Origin: Stenotrophomonas maltophilia
Lineage (GTDB): Bacteria > Pseudomonadota > Gammaproteobacteria > Xanthomonadales > Xanthomonadaceae
Length of the DNA stretch: 64,000 nucleotides
NCBI RefSeq assembly: GCF_004684085.1
Contig: NZ_SRHZ01000088.1
Coordinates: forward strand, 33,057 to 97,056
Direction of reading: 5' to 3'
Part shown: positions 33,422 through 42,460 of the stretch, in pieces
How positions within the stretch are numbered: position 1 is the first letter of the stretch
How the letters are laid out: every line of letters begins with the position of its first letter
Made by a program: the position numbers and the translations under genes
Notes under the pieces: generated by a model
Seen by the model: the letters and a program-made list of their open reading frames with translations, nothing else
Told to the model about the DNA's origin: nothing
Databases searched by the model: none

Positions 33422-35086
33422 TCATTGCGCGCCCGCTCTGGCCAGACGCACCGCGGCATCGAGCACGGTATCGCGACCATTGCGATAGTCAGCGACGGTC
33501 GGATGCACCTCCGCCTGCGGCGCGATTCCCACCCCGACGAACTCCTTTCCATCAGGATAGGTATCGCGCTTGGTGCAGATGAGAGCAACCATGCCGCCCG
33601 GCAGATCGAACATCATCGGGGACCCCGTGCTGCCGCCCGTCAGCTCTCCTACGATACGTCCCCTGCGCATCGCATCGAAGGCGACGACAAAGTCTTCTGC
33701 AGCCGAATAGGTGCGTGCGCTTGTCAGTACCAGCACGGGCTTGGCGTAATGACGCTTGCCATCGTGTGGCCATTCGCCCGCACCGGCGTTGAAATCAGGA
33801 TTGCTGATGCTCCAGGCACGCAGCGCCGGCCGGTAGTCAGGCGTTCGCCACGCGGACGTCTGGAACGGTCGATCGGTAAGCAGCGACAGGATGCGATAGC
33901 CCACGTTGCTGTTGCCGCCGCCGTTGTCGCGCAGGTCGAAGACAATCGCGTCCGCGCGCGAAATCCGGGCGAAGGCCGCTTCGAACTGGTCGGCGGCGGT
34001 GTTGTCGGAGAACGAGCGCAGCGTCACCAGAGCCACGTTGCCGGGCAGCAGCTTCCACTCGAAGGGCGGCGGTTCCTTCCTGGCCGCCTTGTACTCCTTG
34101 GACGGCATGCGCCCGACCTTCACGACATGCTCTTTCCCACGGGGGTCACTGAAGCCAATGCTCAAGGGCCGGTCGAGAGGTCCCTGCAACAGGGAGCGCT
34201 CATACATCTGGGAATGCAGATCCTGCGGGGTGGATGCAGACGTGTACGGCCGGAGTTCACGCTCCGCGTAGACGGACACGGGTTCACCATCGATCGTCAG
34301 CAGCTCCCATCCGCGGCTGATACCTGCGGCACGCAGCGCCGGATCGAAGACATCGCGGACGAACACCCGCCCTTCCACATAGGCGGTGCTCAGCCCGGGA
34401 CGTGCCTGGAAACGATCCCGGATGGAGGCCGACCTGAGCACCAGCGTGCTGTGCCCGTCCTGCAGCCGCGCGAGGAATGCCTGCAGTTCCCGATAGTAGG
34501 CATAGGTGTCCGGTGCAGCGCGTACCCGCGGCAACGTCTCCAGATACAACGCATCCCAATCCAGGTCTGGCACCCGATCGAAACTGGCGAAGCTGAACTT
34601 TGCTTCGGACCACAGCCGCGACAGTCCGGCAACGCGTTGGTCTTCACTGAGGGAATCGCTGTAGGCTACGGCGAAGCCCGGACTGTTCCAGATCCTGTCG
34701 CTGCGCTTCTGCTGTGCGGCGATGTCGGCCAGCAGTGCGTCCAGACGCGGGTCACCCTGCAGCGACGCGAGGCTGGGATCGTGGCGGATGCGATCGGCCT
34801 GCATGACACCCACCTTGACCGCGCGCCCCAGGAAATCCAGGGCCTGCTCCCGGTCTCCCGCCATCGCCGCAGCGCTGGCACCACCGTAGAGCACTTCTTG
34901 TTCAAAGATGCCGGCGTTGTCGTCCAGAGCACCTGCAACCCGGTGATAGAGGTCCGCGCTCGCACGATAATCGCCTGCCTGATGGGCAAGCTGTGCGCGT
35001 GCAACCTGTTCCTTTGCAGACTCGCCGGCCACTGCCTGGCCTGTGGCTGCAAACACAAAGAGGGACAACAGCAGCATCTTTCTCAT
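33422..35086 (-). CDS. secreted S41-family peptidase
   Basis: A 554-aa protein with a signal peptide (MRKMLLLSLFVFAATGQAVAG). A helical TPR-like N-terminal region (about 22-130) precedes a PDZ-like segment and the S41 catalytic core: VFDLRDNGGGNSN (about 375) and LTSARTYSAAEDF, in which Ser461 is the likely nucleophile. Related C-terminal-processing and retinol-binding-type peptidases act in the periplasm. Substrate unknown. The start is chosen for the signal peptide. The gene is flanked by unrelated genes, so it gives no pathway hint. Confidence 0.82.
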   Translation of the reverse strand: MRKMLLLSLFVFAATGQAVAGESAKEQVARAQLAHQAGDYRASADLYHRVAGALDDNAGIFEQEVLYGGASAAAMAGDREQALDFLGRAVKVGVMQADRIRHDPSLASLQGDPRLDALLADIAAQQKRSDRIWNSPGFAVAYSDSLSEDQRVAGLSRLWSEAKFSFASFDRVPDLDWDALYLETLPRVRAAPDTYAYYRELQAFLARLQDGHSTLVLRSASIRDRFQARPGLSTAYVEGRVFVRDVFDPALRAAGISRGWELLTIDGEPVSVYAERELRPYTSASTPQDLHSQMYERSLLQGPLDRPLSIGFSDPRGKEHVVKVGRMPSKEYKAARKEPPPFEWKLLPGNVALVTLRSFSDNTAADQFEAAFARISRADAIVFDLRDNGGGNSNVGYRILSLLTDRPFQTSAWRTPDYRPALRAWSISNPDFNAGAGEWPHDGKRHYAKPVLVLTSARTYSAAEDFVVAFDAMRRGRIVGELTGGSTGSPMMFDLPGGMVALICTKRDTYPDGKEFVGVGIAPQAEVHPTVADYRNGRDTVLDAAVRLARAGAQ

Positions 35087-35243
35087 CTGCAGGTTTCCAG
35101 GTAGTGGAAGCGTGGACGAACACCGTCACCGTGATGTTCACCGCCATCACCCCGGTTTGGAATGGCACCGGAGCTGATGAGCTTCAGACACTTCCTTTCC
35201 ATTGCGGAACCGGGTAGCGAAAGCCGAGTGTGCAACGCCCGCG

Positions 35244-36587
35244 TCACTGTCGGGCAGCAGGCTCCGAGCCAGCGGCATCGTTGACGACCTTCGGCACCAT
35301 CAACAACTCCGCCAACCCCCGGTAGATCGGCACCCTGCACACCAGCCCGGACACGCCACGAGCAATCAACACCGTGGCCAGGATCGGCAGCAGCAGATCG
35401 CCGCTGTCGGTCAGCTCCAGCGAGATCACCGCCGAGGTCAGTGGCGCCTGGGTCACACCGGTCAGGTAGGCGCACATGCCCAGCAGCACGAACGCGCGCG
35501 GGTCCACGCCCGGCATCAGCACCGCCAGGTTGTGGCCCAGTCCCGCGCCGACCGCCAGCGCCGGCGAGAACAGACCGCCGGGAATACCGGCTACGTACGA
35601 TGCGAGGTTGGCCAGCAGCTTCATCAGTCCGAATTCGTGGCCAACGACCGCCTGCCCCTGCACCAGGCTGCGCGCCTGCTCGTAGCCGGTGCCGAACGCG
35701 CCGTTACCGAAGACCAGGGCGAGCAGTACCACCACCAGACCGCAGCCTGCAGCCAATAGAACCGGATGCCGCTGCCGCAGTTGCCCGAGCCAACGTGGGC
35801 GGCCTGCCGCACTGGCCAGAACCGCACGTGCGAACAATCCGCCCAACAGCCCCGCCACCACGCCACACAGCAGGATCGCCAGCCAGCCCTGACCCAGTGG
35901 CAGGCGCGCGCTGACATGACCGAAGTAGGTGTAGTTGCCCAGCAGGCCCAGCGACACCACGCCACCGACGATCACCGCGGTCAGCAGGGTGCCGGAAAAG
36001 CGATGCTCAAAGCGGCCACTAAGCTCTTCGATGGCAAAGACGATGCCGGCCAGCGGCGTGTTGAACGCCGCCGCGATGCCGGCAGCACCACCGGCCAGCA
36101 GGAAGTGCGAGAGCTCGCGCGGATCCTTGAAACCGAACCAACGACCAAACAGGTACATCAGGCTGGCGCCCACATGCACGGTGGGGCCCTCGCGCCCCAC
36201 CGATGCGCCACCGAGCAGCGACAACGAGGTCAGCAGCAGCTTGCCGGCCGAGACCGCAGGTGAAAGATTGGTCTTCCGGAACGGCTCATCGGCCTTGTCC
36301 AACGCGGCGATGACCTGCGGAATACCGCTGCCCCGCGTGGGTTTCAGCACACCGGCGGTCAACCAGGCCAGCAGCGCGAAGATGCCGGGCGTGAGCAGCA
36401 GGGCCCACCACGGCGAGTGCGATGTGATCCGCTGGAATACATGAAAGGCGGCGTCACTGGCCTTGGCAAACAGGATGGCCACCAGCGCCACGGCCACGGC
36501 ACCACCCCAGAGCGCGGCACGGCGCCGCCAGGCCTCACTGAGGACCAGCGCGCTGATACGGCCGCGGAGGCGATGGAGATCGGTCAT
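35244..36587 (-). CDS. ClC-family chloride/proton antiporter
   Basis: A 447-aa integral membrane protein. ClC selectivity motifs appear in order: GSGIPQ (about 87), GREGPTVH (about 128, with the gating Glu) and GIPGGLFSPALAVGA (about 328). A glutamate in VFAIEELSG (about 185) matches the internal proton Glu of bacterial exchangers, so an antiporter is more likely than a channel. The family is about this length. The start is ATG 36587; a longer ORF upstream is a shadow. It is divergent from an unknown hydrolase. Confidence 0.9.
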   Translation of the reverse strand: MTDLHRLRGRISALVLSEAWRRRAALWGGAVAVALVAILFAKASDAAFHVFQRITSHSPWWALLLTPGIFALLAWLTAGVLKPTRGSGIPQVIAALDKADEPFRKTNLSPAVSAGKLLLTSLSLLGGASVGREGPTVHVGASLMYLFGRWFGFKDPRELSHFLLAGGAAGIAAAFNTPLAGIVFAIEELSGRFEHRFSGTLLTAVIVGGVVSLGLLGNYTYFGHVSARLPLGQGWLAILLCGVVAGLLGGLFARAVLASAAGRPRWLGQLRQRHPVLLAAGCGLVVVLLALVFGNGAFGTGYEQARSLVQGQAVVGHEFGLMKLLANLASYVAGIPGGLFSPALAVGAGLGHNLAVLMPGVDPRAFVLLGMCAYLTGVTQAPLTSAVISLELTDSGDLLLPILATVLIARGVSGLVCRVPIYRGLAELLMVPKVVNDAAGSEPAARQ

Positions 36588-36865
36588 GGGGCAGAGTCTG
36601 CGCGCCAGCGCTTTGGTTGGGCAGCGGCCACTGTGGCCGAAGGCCTTGCAGGATGTGGTGAATGCTTCCGCGCGCCGGGACCCGCATGCTTTGGCAGCGA
36701 TGGCACGCCGTCCCACATGGGTGAAGGCCGGCCGACTCCTGCCGGGTTCGTCCAACGCGCCTCGTGGAGGTAGCATGGCAGCTGCTGCCCTCTGGGGAGG
36801 GGTGCAGCTCCGCCGGCAACGACAGGCCGCCACCGCTCGTCATCGCGGTAGCGCTTGCCAGCACC

Positions 36866-36898
36866 TGCGTGCCGACATCTGCGTGCCGACATCTGCGT
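36866..36898. repeat. 14-bp tandem repeat in a 355-bp intergenic gap
   Basis: TGCGTGCCGACATC occurs twice in tandem plus a partial third unit. The rest of 36588-36942, between the divergent ClC and hydrolase genes, shows no gene that I can support. Confidence 0.6.
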
Positions 36899-36942
36899 GA
36901 ATTGCTTCGTTCTCGACATCCTCAATGACAATGGAGTGTGAG

Positions 36943-38349
36943 ATGAATGCCTACGACCCGCTGGATCACATCATCCATCTTCGTGATGGCACGCTGCGGG
37001 AATCAGACCTTCGCCGGATTGTCGGTCGCGCGCTGCAGGCCAGGTCACCTTCCGGAATCGTCATCCATGTACATGGCGGCCGCGTTTCGCAGAAGCGTGG
37101 ACGGCGCATCGCCGAAGCCCTGCATGACCCCTATGTGCGGGCACAGGCCTACCCCTTGTTCTTCGTCTGGGAAACGGGTGACATCGAAGCTCCGTTGAAC
37201 AACCTGGGCGAGATCCTGGGTGCAGTACTCGCCAAACTTCTCTTCAGGAAAGTCCACGACAAGATCCTGGAAAAGCTAGGCGGCGGGCAGATTCTCACGC
37301 CCGGTATGAAGATCCTCAACGCCGCGCCACCCGACGAGGAGAGCCTTTCGGCAGATCTCGCGCAGGAATTCGCTGATGATCCCGAGGTGAACCAGGCCAT
37401 TGCCGAGGCCCGTGACGATTACAGGGAGGCGACGCTGGCGCCCGCCAACAAGATGCTGGCACACGAACCGCCAGCCGAACGCGCGGCCATCGTCAACGAG
37501 CGCACGGCCAGGGAACTGTTTGGCACTCCGTCACCCAACAAGGCCATGGCATTGAATTGGATCGCGCTGGCCATCAAGGTGGCCAGACTGGTGATACGCG
37601 TATGGCAGCGCCAGCAGAGTGGTCGAGGGCGCCCAGGCGCCGTCTCTGCCGTGATCGTGGAAGAAGTGCTGCGTGAGTTCTATCTCGATGACGTGGGGCG
37701 CATCGGCTGGTGGAATCCCATGAAGAAGGACGCACAGGACTCATTCGACGGCCCCGCATCGGGTGGCGTCAGATTCCTGCGCGAGCTGCACAGTCAGTTG
37801 CAGTCCGAAGCCCCTGTTCCCCGCATCACGCTCGTCGGCCACAGCGCCGGCAGCATCTTCCTGTGCGAGCTGTTGGACCAGGCGGCGCAGATCCTTCCGG
37901 ATCTGAAGTTCGACGTCATTTTCGAAGCGCCTGCGGTGACGTGTCGTCGGTTCGCGCGTGCCATCTCGAAGCACGAGGACCGAATCGGGAGGTTCCGGCA
38001 ATTGGCGATGAGGGATACCGACGAAGCCAACGAGCGTTCACTGTTCTTTCCTGGTTCGCTGCTCTACATCGTGTCCAACATTTTCGAAGATGCTGCCGAT
38101 GAGCCTCTGCTCGGCATGGAACGCTTCTTCACGAGGGAGAACGTCTATCGCAACTCTGCGGCGTGGGCAGATATCTCGGCCTGCCAGGCCTTCTTCGCGC
38201 GGAAAGGAGAAGGCGCGGTGAGCTGGTGGACCCTTGATGACCTCAATGCCGACCAGCGCGAAGGTTGGGGGCACGGCTACTTCGATGATGGTCCCTTCAT
38301 CCTGGGCAAGGTGACTGCGCTGATCGGCGAAGCACCGCACACGCCTTGA
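36943..38349 (+). CDS. unknown alpha/beta-hydrolase-like protein
   Basis: A 468-aa protein, not recognised beyond the fold. GIVIHVHGGRVSQKRGRRIAE (about 34-54) resembles an oxyanion-strand region, and LVGHSAGSIFLCEL (Ser301) is a nucleophile elbow. FDVIFEAPAVTC and a late His in GWGHGYFDD (about 446) could complete a triad with an Asp or Glu. A middle Arg-rich amphipathic region (about 205-230) separates the halves. No signal peptide, so it is cytosolic. GGAG six bases before ATG 36943 decides the start. It is flanked by repeats and has no functional partners, as expected for accessory DNA. Confidence 0.65.
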   Translation: MNAYDPLDHIIHLRDGTLRESDLRRIVGRALQARSPSGIVIHVHGGRVSQKRGRRIAEALHDPYVRAQAYPLFFVWETGDIEAPLNNLGEILGAVLAKLLFRKVHDKILEKLGGGQILTPGMKILNAAPPDEESLSADLAQEFADDPEVNQAIAEARDDYREATLAPANKMLAHEPPAERAAIVNERTARELFGTPSPNKAMALNWIALAIKVARLVIRVWQRQQSGRGRPGAVSAVIVEEVLREFYLDDVGRIGWWNPMKKDAQDSFDGPASGGVRFLRELHSQLQSEAPVPRITLVGHSAGSIFLCELLDQAAQILPDLKFDVIFEAPAVTCRRFARAISKHEDRIGRFRQLAMRDTDEANERSLFFPGSLLYIVSNIFEDAADEPLLGMERFFTRENVYRNSAAWADISACQAFFARKGEGAVSWWTLDDLNADQREGWGHGYFDDGPFILGKVTALIGEAPHTP

Positions 38350-38384
38350 GGCCGATCGCTTTTCGCGCTCGACGACAGAAGCAA

Positions 38385-38410
38385 CGCTCCGGGCGGGATC
38401 GCCCGGAGCG
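38385..38410 (+). terminator. hairpin after the unknown hydrolase gene
   Basis: A 10-bp stem CGCTCCGGGC/GCCCGGAGCG with a 6-base loop, 35 bp past the stop. No U-run. It ends just before the biotin promoter region. Confidence 0.55.
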
Positions 38411-38416
38411 CAAACA

Positions 38417-38450
38417 CTGTAAACCATGCAAACATGAATATTGTTGACAG
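38417..38450 (+). promoter_or_regulatory. BirA-type biotin operator before bioB
   Basis: CTGTAAACC-N16-TGTTGACAG matches the arrangement of BirA boxes (TTGTAAACC-N16-GGTTTACAA in E. coli) with the left half nearly perfect. The right half contains TTGACA (38444-38449), a good -35, with a weak CACACT -10 17 bp on. BirA-biotinyl-AMP binding here would block transcription of bioB-bioF-bioH-SDR-bioC. Confidence 0.6.
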
Positions 38451-38507
38451 CCTGCGCGCGCCCACCCACACTGCCGCCCTCGCTCCACTCGTACCCAAGG
38501 TCCCGCC

Positions 38508-39551
38508 ATGGCAGCTGCCATCCGCCACGACTGGCAACACGACGAACTGCAGGCACTGTTCGATCTGCCGTTCCCCGAGCTGTTGTTCCGCGCCGCAGCG
38601 GTCCATCGCGAGCACTTCGACCCGTCGCAGGTGCAGATCTCAACGCTGCTGTCGGTGAAGACCGGCGGCTGCCCGGAAGACTGCGCGTACTGCCCGCAGG
38701 CGCAGCGCTACAGCACCGGGGTGAACGCGCAGAAGCTGATGGAGACCGACGCGGTGCTGGCCAAGGCACGCCAGGCCAAGGCCGCTGGCGCATCGCGCTT
38801 CTGCATGGGTGCCGCGTGGCGATCGCCGAAGGACCGCGACATCCCGAAGGTGGCGGCGATGATCGCCGGGGTGAAAGCACTGGGGCTGGAGACCTGCGCC
38901 ACGCTGGGCATGCTCAACGGCGAACAGGCGCGCGCGTTGAAGGACGCCGGCCTGGACTACTACAACCACAACCTCGACACCGCGCCGGACTACTACGATT
39001 CGATCATCCACACGCGCCAGTACCAGGACCGCCTGGATACGCTGGAGCACGTGCGCGATGCAGGCCTGAAAACCTGCTGCGGTGGCATCGTCGGCATGGG
39101 CGAGACGCGCGCGCAACGTGTTGGCCTGCTGCTGGCGCTGGCCACGTTGCCAGCCCATCCCGATTCGGTGCCGATCAACAAGCTGGTGCAGGTGGCAGGC
39201 ACGCCGCTGCATGGCAGTGCCGAACTGGACCCGTTCGAGTTCGTGCGCATGATCGCGGTGGCGCGCATCGCCATGCCGCGCTCGATGGTGCGGCTGTCGG
39301 CCGGGCGCGAGGCGATGAGCGACGAACTGCAGGCGCTGTGTTTCCTGGCCGGTGCCAATTCGATCTTCTATGGCGACAAACTGCTGACCACCGGCAACCC
39401 GGAAAGCGAACGCGACCTGGCCCTGTTCGCACGCCTGGGCCTGCAGCCGATGGTGGTGCAGGTGGATGCCGAAGGCCACGACCACGGCGGCACCGTGCAC
39501 GCCGATATCAGTGCCGATACGCCCGGCTGTGGCTGCGCTCACGCGGCCTGA
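38508..39551 (+). CDS. bioB: biotin synthase
   Basis: A 347-aa radical SAM enzyme that inserts sulfur into dethiobiotin, the last step of biotin synthesis. The SAM cluster ligands are Cys55, Cys59 and Cys62 (GGCPEDCAYCPQ). LETCATLGML (about 126), YNHNLDTAPDYY (about 152) and GGIVGMGET (about 190) are standard BioB motifs. First gene of the bio operon, behind the BirA-type operator. The length matches the family, and the product ends GCGCAHAA. Confidence 0.97.
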   Translation: MAAAIRHDWQHDELQALFDLPFPELLFRAAAVHREHFDPSQVQISTLLSVKTGGCPEDCAYCPQAQRYSTGVNAQKLMETDAVLAKARQAKAAGASRFCMGAAWRSPKDRDIPKVAAMIAGVKALGLETCATLGMLNGEQARALKDAGLDYYNHNLDTAPDYYDSIIHTRQYQDRLDTLEHVRDAGLKTCCGGIVGMGETRAQRVGLLLALATLPAHPDSVPINKLVQVAGTPLHGSAELDPFEFVRMIAVARIAMPRSMVRLSAGREAMSDELQALCFLAGANSIFYGDKLLTTGNPESERDLALFARLGLQPMVVQVDAEGHDHGGTVHADISADTPGCGCAHAA

Positions 39552-39618
39552 GACGGGCCGCAAGCAGGCGCCGCGGCAACGCGCTACCCTAGCCGCCCCG
39601 TCGACGCATTCAGCCACC

Positions 39619-40842
39619 ATGGCCCGCCCCGACCTGACCGCCCGCCTCCACGCCCAGCGCGCTCTGCGCGATGCCCAAGGCCGTCGCCGCCCGCGACGCA
39701 CGGTCACCCGTCGTGATGGCGTGCGCCTGGAAGTGGACGGCCAGTGGCTGACCGGCTTCTGCAGCAACGACTACCTGGGCCTGGCCCAGCAGTTCAGCGT
39801 GGTCAACGCACTGCAGGACGCCGCCGCGCGCGAAGGCGCTGGCGCCGGTGCCTCGCACCTGGTCTGCGGCCACCACGCGCTGCATGAGGCGCTGGAGCGC
39901 GAAGTGGCCGAGTGGCTGGGCTATCCGCGTGCGCTGCTGTTCGGCAGTGGCTTCGCCGCCAATCTGGCGGTGCAGCAGGCACTGCTGAGCGAAGAGAACG
40001 ATGTCTGCGTACAGGACAAGCTCAACCACGCCAGCCTGCTCGATGCCACCCGTTTGGCCGGTGCCCGCCTGCGCCGTTATCCGCATCTGGATGCGGAAGG
40101 CGCGATGCGTCAGCTCAAGCACGCACCCGAGGGCGCGGCCATGCTGGCCACCGACGGGGTCTTCAGCATGGATGGCGACATCGCACCGTTGCGCGCGTTG
40201 TCGCTTGTGGCACGCCTGCAGCAAGCGCTGTTCTATGTGGACGATGCGCACGGCGTTGGCGTGGTCGGCGACGGTCGTGGCGCGGTGGCTGCCGCCGGGC
40301 TGGGCGTGGACGATGTGCCGCTGCAACTGGTCACGCTGGGCAAGGCACTGGGCGGTTCCGGTGCACTGGTGCTGGGCCGCGACGACCTGATCGAGCATCT
40401 GGCCGAAACCGCGCGCCCGTACATCTACACCACCGCCGTGCCACCGGCGATGGCCGCTGCTGCGCTTGAAGCGGTGCGCCTGGCCCGCCGCGACCACTGG
40501 CGCCGCACCAAGCTGACCGACCTGATCGCGCTGTTCCGCAGTGAAGCGCGTCGCCATGGGCTGGACCTGATGGCCTCCGACACACCGATCCAGCCGCTGC
40601 TGTGCGGCGATGATCACACCGCCGTGGCGATGTCCACGGCGCTGGAGCAGGCCGGCTGGCTGGTCGGTGCGATCCGTCCGCCGACGGTGCCGGAAGGCAA
40701 GGCACGCCTGCGCGTGACACTGTCCGCGCTGCATGCACCGGAACAGGTGCGGGGCCTGGTGGATGCCATCGCCAGCGCGCGCGACCACGTCACCCTGGCC
40801 GTGCGCGAAGCCGCGCCACCGCCGCTGCCCGCTTTTGCCTGA
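39619..40842 (+). CDS. bioF: 8-amino-7-oxononanoate synthase
   Basis: A 407-aa alpha-oxoamine synthase that condenses pimeloyl-ACP with alanine in biotin synthesis. FCSNDYLGLA (about 41), GAGASHLVCGHH (about 75), FYVDDAHGVGVVG (about 205) and the PLP lysine in TLGKALGGSG (about 239) are clear. Length is slightly above E. coli BioF, with a short Arg-rich N-terminus. It follows bioB by 67 bp and precedes bioH by 17 bp. The start is chosen for the family N-terminus (LTARLHAQRALRD). Confidence 0.96.
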   Translation: MARPDLTARLHAQRALRDAQGRRRPRRTVTRRDGVRLEVDGQWLTGFCSNDYLGLAQQFSVVNALQDAAAREGAGAGASHLVCGHHALHEALEREVAEWLGYPRALLFGSGFAANLAVQQALLSEENDVCVQDKLNHASLLDATRLAGARLRRYPHLDAEGAMRQLKHAPEGAAMLATDGVFSMDGDIAPLRALSLVARLQQALFYVDDAHGVGVVGDGRGAVAAAGLGVDDVPLQLVTLGKALGGSGALVLGRDDLIEHLAETARPYIYTTAVPPAMAAAALEAVRLARRDHWRRTKLTDLIALFRSEARRHGLDLMASDTPIQPLLCGDDHTAVAMSTALEQAGWLVGAIRPPTVPEGKARLRVTLSALHAPEQVRGLVDAIASARDHVTLAVREAAPPPLPAFA

Positions 40843-40859
40843 GTTCCGTGTAGTCGCCC

Positions 40860-41639
40860 ATGCATATTGAAGTCGCCGGCCGCGGGCCGGACCTGGTTCT
40901 GATCCACGGCTGGGCCCTGCAGGGCGGTGTGTTCGCACCACTGGTGCAGCGCTTGGCCGACCAGTTCACCCTGCATCTGGTCGACCTCCCCGGCCATGGC
41001 CACAGCCGCGAGGACACCACGCCGCTGCGCCTGCCGTTCGTGGTCAACGCCATCGCCGCGGCCACGCCGCCGGCGGTGTGGTGCGGTTGGTCGCTGGGTG
41101 GCCTGTTCGCACTGCACGCGGCGGCGACGCTGCCGAAGGTGCGCGGGCTGGCGATGATCGCCGCCACGCCCCGCTTCGTACGTGGCGAGGACTGGCCGCA
41201 TGCGGTAGAGCCGGCCGTGTTCGAGCAGTTCGGTCGCGAGTTGGCCACCGACTTCGCCGGCACGCTGGATCGCTTCCTCGCGCTGGACGTGATGGGCTCG
41301 GCGCACGCCCGCGAGGAGCTGCGCACGCTGCGCCAGCGCCTGGTCGAGCGCGGTGCGCCCACCGAACGCGCCCTTCTGGAAGGATTGCGCCTGCTTGAAA
41401 GCACCGACCTGCGCGGTGCACTGCCGACCCTGGGCAAGCCCAGCCTGTGGATCGCCGGCCAGCGCGATCGGCTGGTTTCGCCAGCGGCGATGCAGGCCGC
41501 CGCCGCACTGGCCCCGGGCGGACAATCGCTGACCATCGCCCACGGCGGCCACGCGCCCTTCCTCGGCCATGCCGACGAGGTGGCCGCCGCCCTGCAACAC
41601 TTCGTTGCCGGCCTGTTACCGGCCGATAGCGGACAATGA
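40860..41639 (+). CDS. bioH: pimeloyl-ACP methyl ester carboxylesterase
   Basis: A 259-aa alpha/beta hydrolase that removes the methyl group from pimeloyl-ACP methyl ester, ending the acyl-building steps begun by BioC. LIHGWALQGGVF (about 18), GHGHSRED (about 46), the nucleophile Ser in CGWSLGGLFALH (about 82) and the late His in HGGHAPFLGH (about 235) fit BioH. It is inside the bio operon, 17 bp after bioF and 29 bp before the SDR gene. Confidence 0.93.
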   Translation: MHIEVAGRGPDLVLIHGWALQGGVFAPLVQRLADQFTLHLVDLPGHGHSREDTTPLRLPFVVNAIAAATPPAVWCGWSLGGLFALHAAATLPKVRGLAMIAATPRFVRGEDWPHAVEPAVFEQFGRELATDFAGTLDRFLALDVMGSAHAREELRTLRQRLVERGAPTERALLEGLRLLESTDLRGALPTLGKPSLWIAGQRDRLVSPAAMQAAAALAPGGQSLTIAHGGHAPFLGHADEVAAALQHFVAGLLPADSGQ

Positions 41640-41668
41640 GCGCCTTCCGAATTCCGCAGGACTGACGC

Positions 41669-42448
41669 ATGGATCTGGGTATCAACGGCCGCTGGGCACT
41701 GGTCTGCGGCGCAAGCAAGGGGCTGGGCCTGGGCTGCGCGCGTGCGCTGGTGCGCGAGGGCGTCAACGTGGTGATCGTGGCCCGTAGCGAAGCCGCTCTG
41801 CAGGCCGCCGCTGAAGAACTGCGTGCCCTGTCCGGCGCCGCTGAGGTGCGCGCGGTCGTCGCCGACGTCACCACCGAGGCCGGCCGTACCGCGGTGCTGG
41901 CCGCGTGCCCGCAGGTGGACATCCTGGTCAACAATGCCGGTGGTCCGCCGCCCGGTGATTTCCGCAATTTCGAGCGCGATGACTGGATCGCCGCGCTGGA
42001 TGCCAACATGCTGGCGCCGATCGCGCTGATCCGCGCCACCGTCGACGCGATGATCGAACGCGGCTTCGGCCGCATCGTCAACATCACCTCGTCGGCGGTG
42101 AAGGCCCCGATCGACATCCTGGCGCTGTCCAACGGCGCGCGCAGTGGCCTGACCGGCTTCGTTGCCGGCCTGTCGCGCCGCACCGTGGCGCACAACGTCA
42201 CCATCAACAACCTGCTGCCGGGCCAGTTCGACACCGACCGCCTGCGTGCCAACTTCGCCCACAGTGCGGGCAAGGATGGCGACGCCGGCGAAGTGGCCGA
42301 GCGCCGCCGCCAGCAGATTCCCGCCGGCCGCTTCGGCACGCCGGACGAATTCGGCGCCGCCTGCGCCTTCCTGTGCAGTGCACAGGCCGGTTATCTCACC
42401 GGGCAGAACCTGCTGATCGACGGCGGCGCCTACCCTGGTACGTTCTAA
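41669..42448 (+). CDS. atypical short-chain dehydrogenase/reductase inside the biotin operon
   Basis: A 259-aa SDR-fold protein with the cofactor loop GASKGLGLGCA (about 12-22), NNAGGPPPG (about 90-98) and C-terminal GQNLLIDGGAYPG. The usual catalytic serine region ITSSAVKAP (Ser141/142) is present. Where YxxxK should follow there is SNGAR: the active Tyr is Ser154 or Asn155, and the Lys position is Arg158. Members of this LSNxxR clade are widespread but uncharacterised. It lies between bioH and bioC (29- and 12-bp gaps), so it is transcribed with them. An acyl-chain reduction role in pimeloyl formation is possible but unproven. Confidence 0.85.
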   Translation: MDLGINGRWALVCGASKGLGLGCARALVREGVNVVIVARSEAALQAAAEELRALSGAAEVRAVVADVTTEAGRTAVLAACPQVDILVNNAGGPPPGDFRNFERDDWIAALDANMLAPIALIRATVDAMIERGFGRIVNITSSAVKAPIDILALSNGARSGLTGFVAGLSRRTVAHNVTINNLLPGQFDTDRLRANFAHSAGKDGDAGEVAERRRQQIPAGRFGTPDEFGAACAFLCSAQAGYLTGQNLLIDGGAYPGTF

Positions 42449-42460
42449 GAGACTTTCGCA

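Noticed and set aside
36588..36833. N-terminal extension of the ClC gene to 36833
   Set aside because: The extension is Arg/Ala/Pro-rich shadow sequence; ATG 36587 gives the normal family N-terminus.
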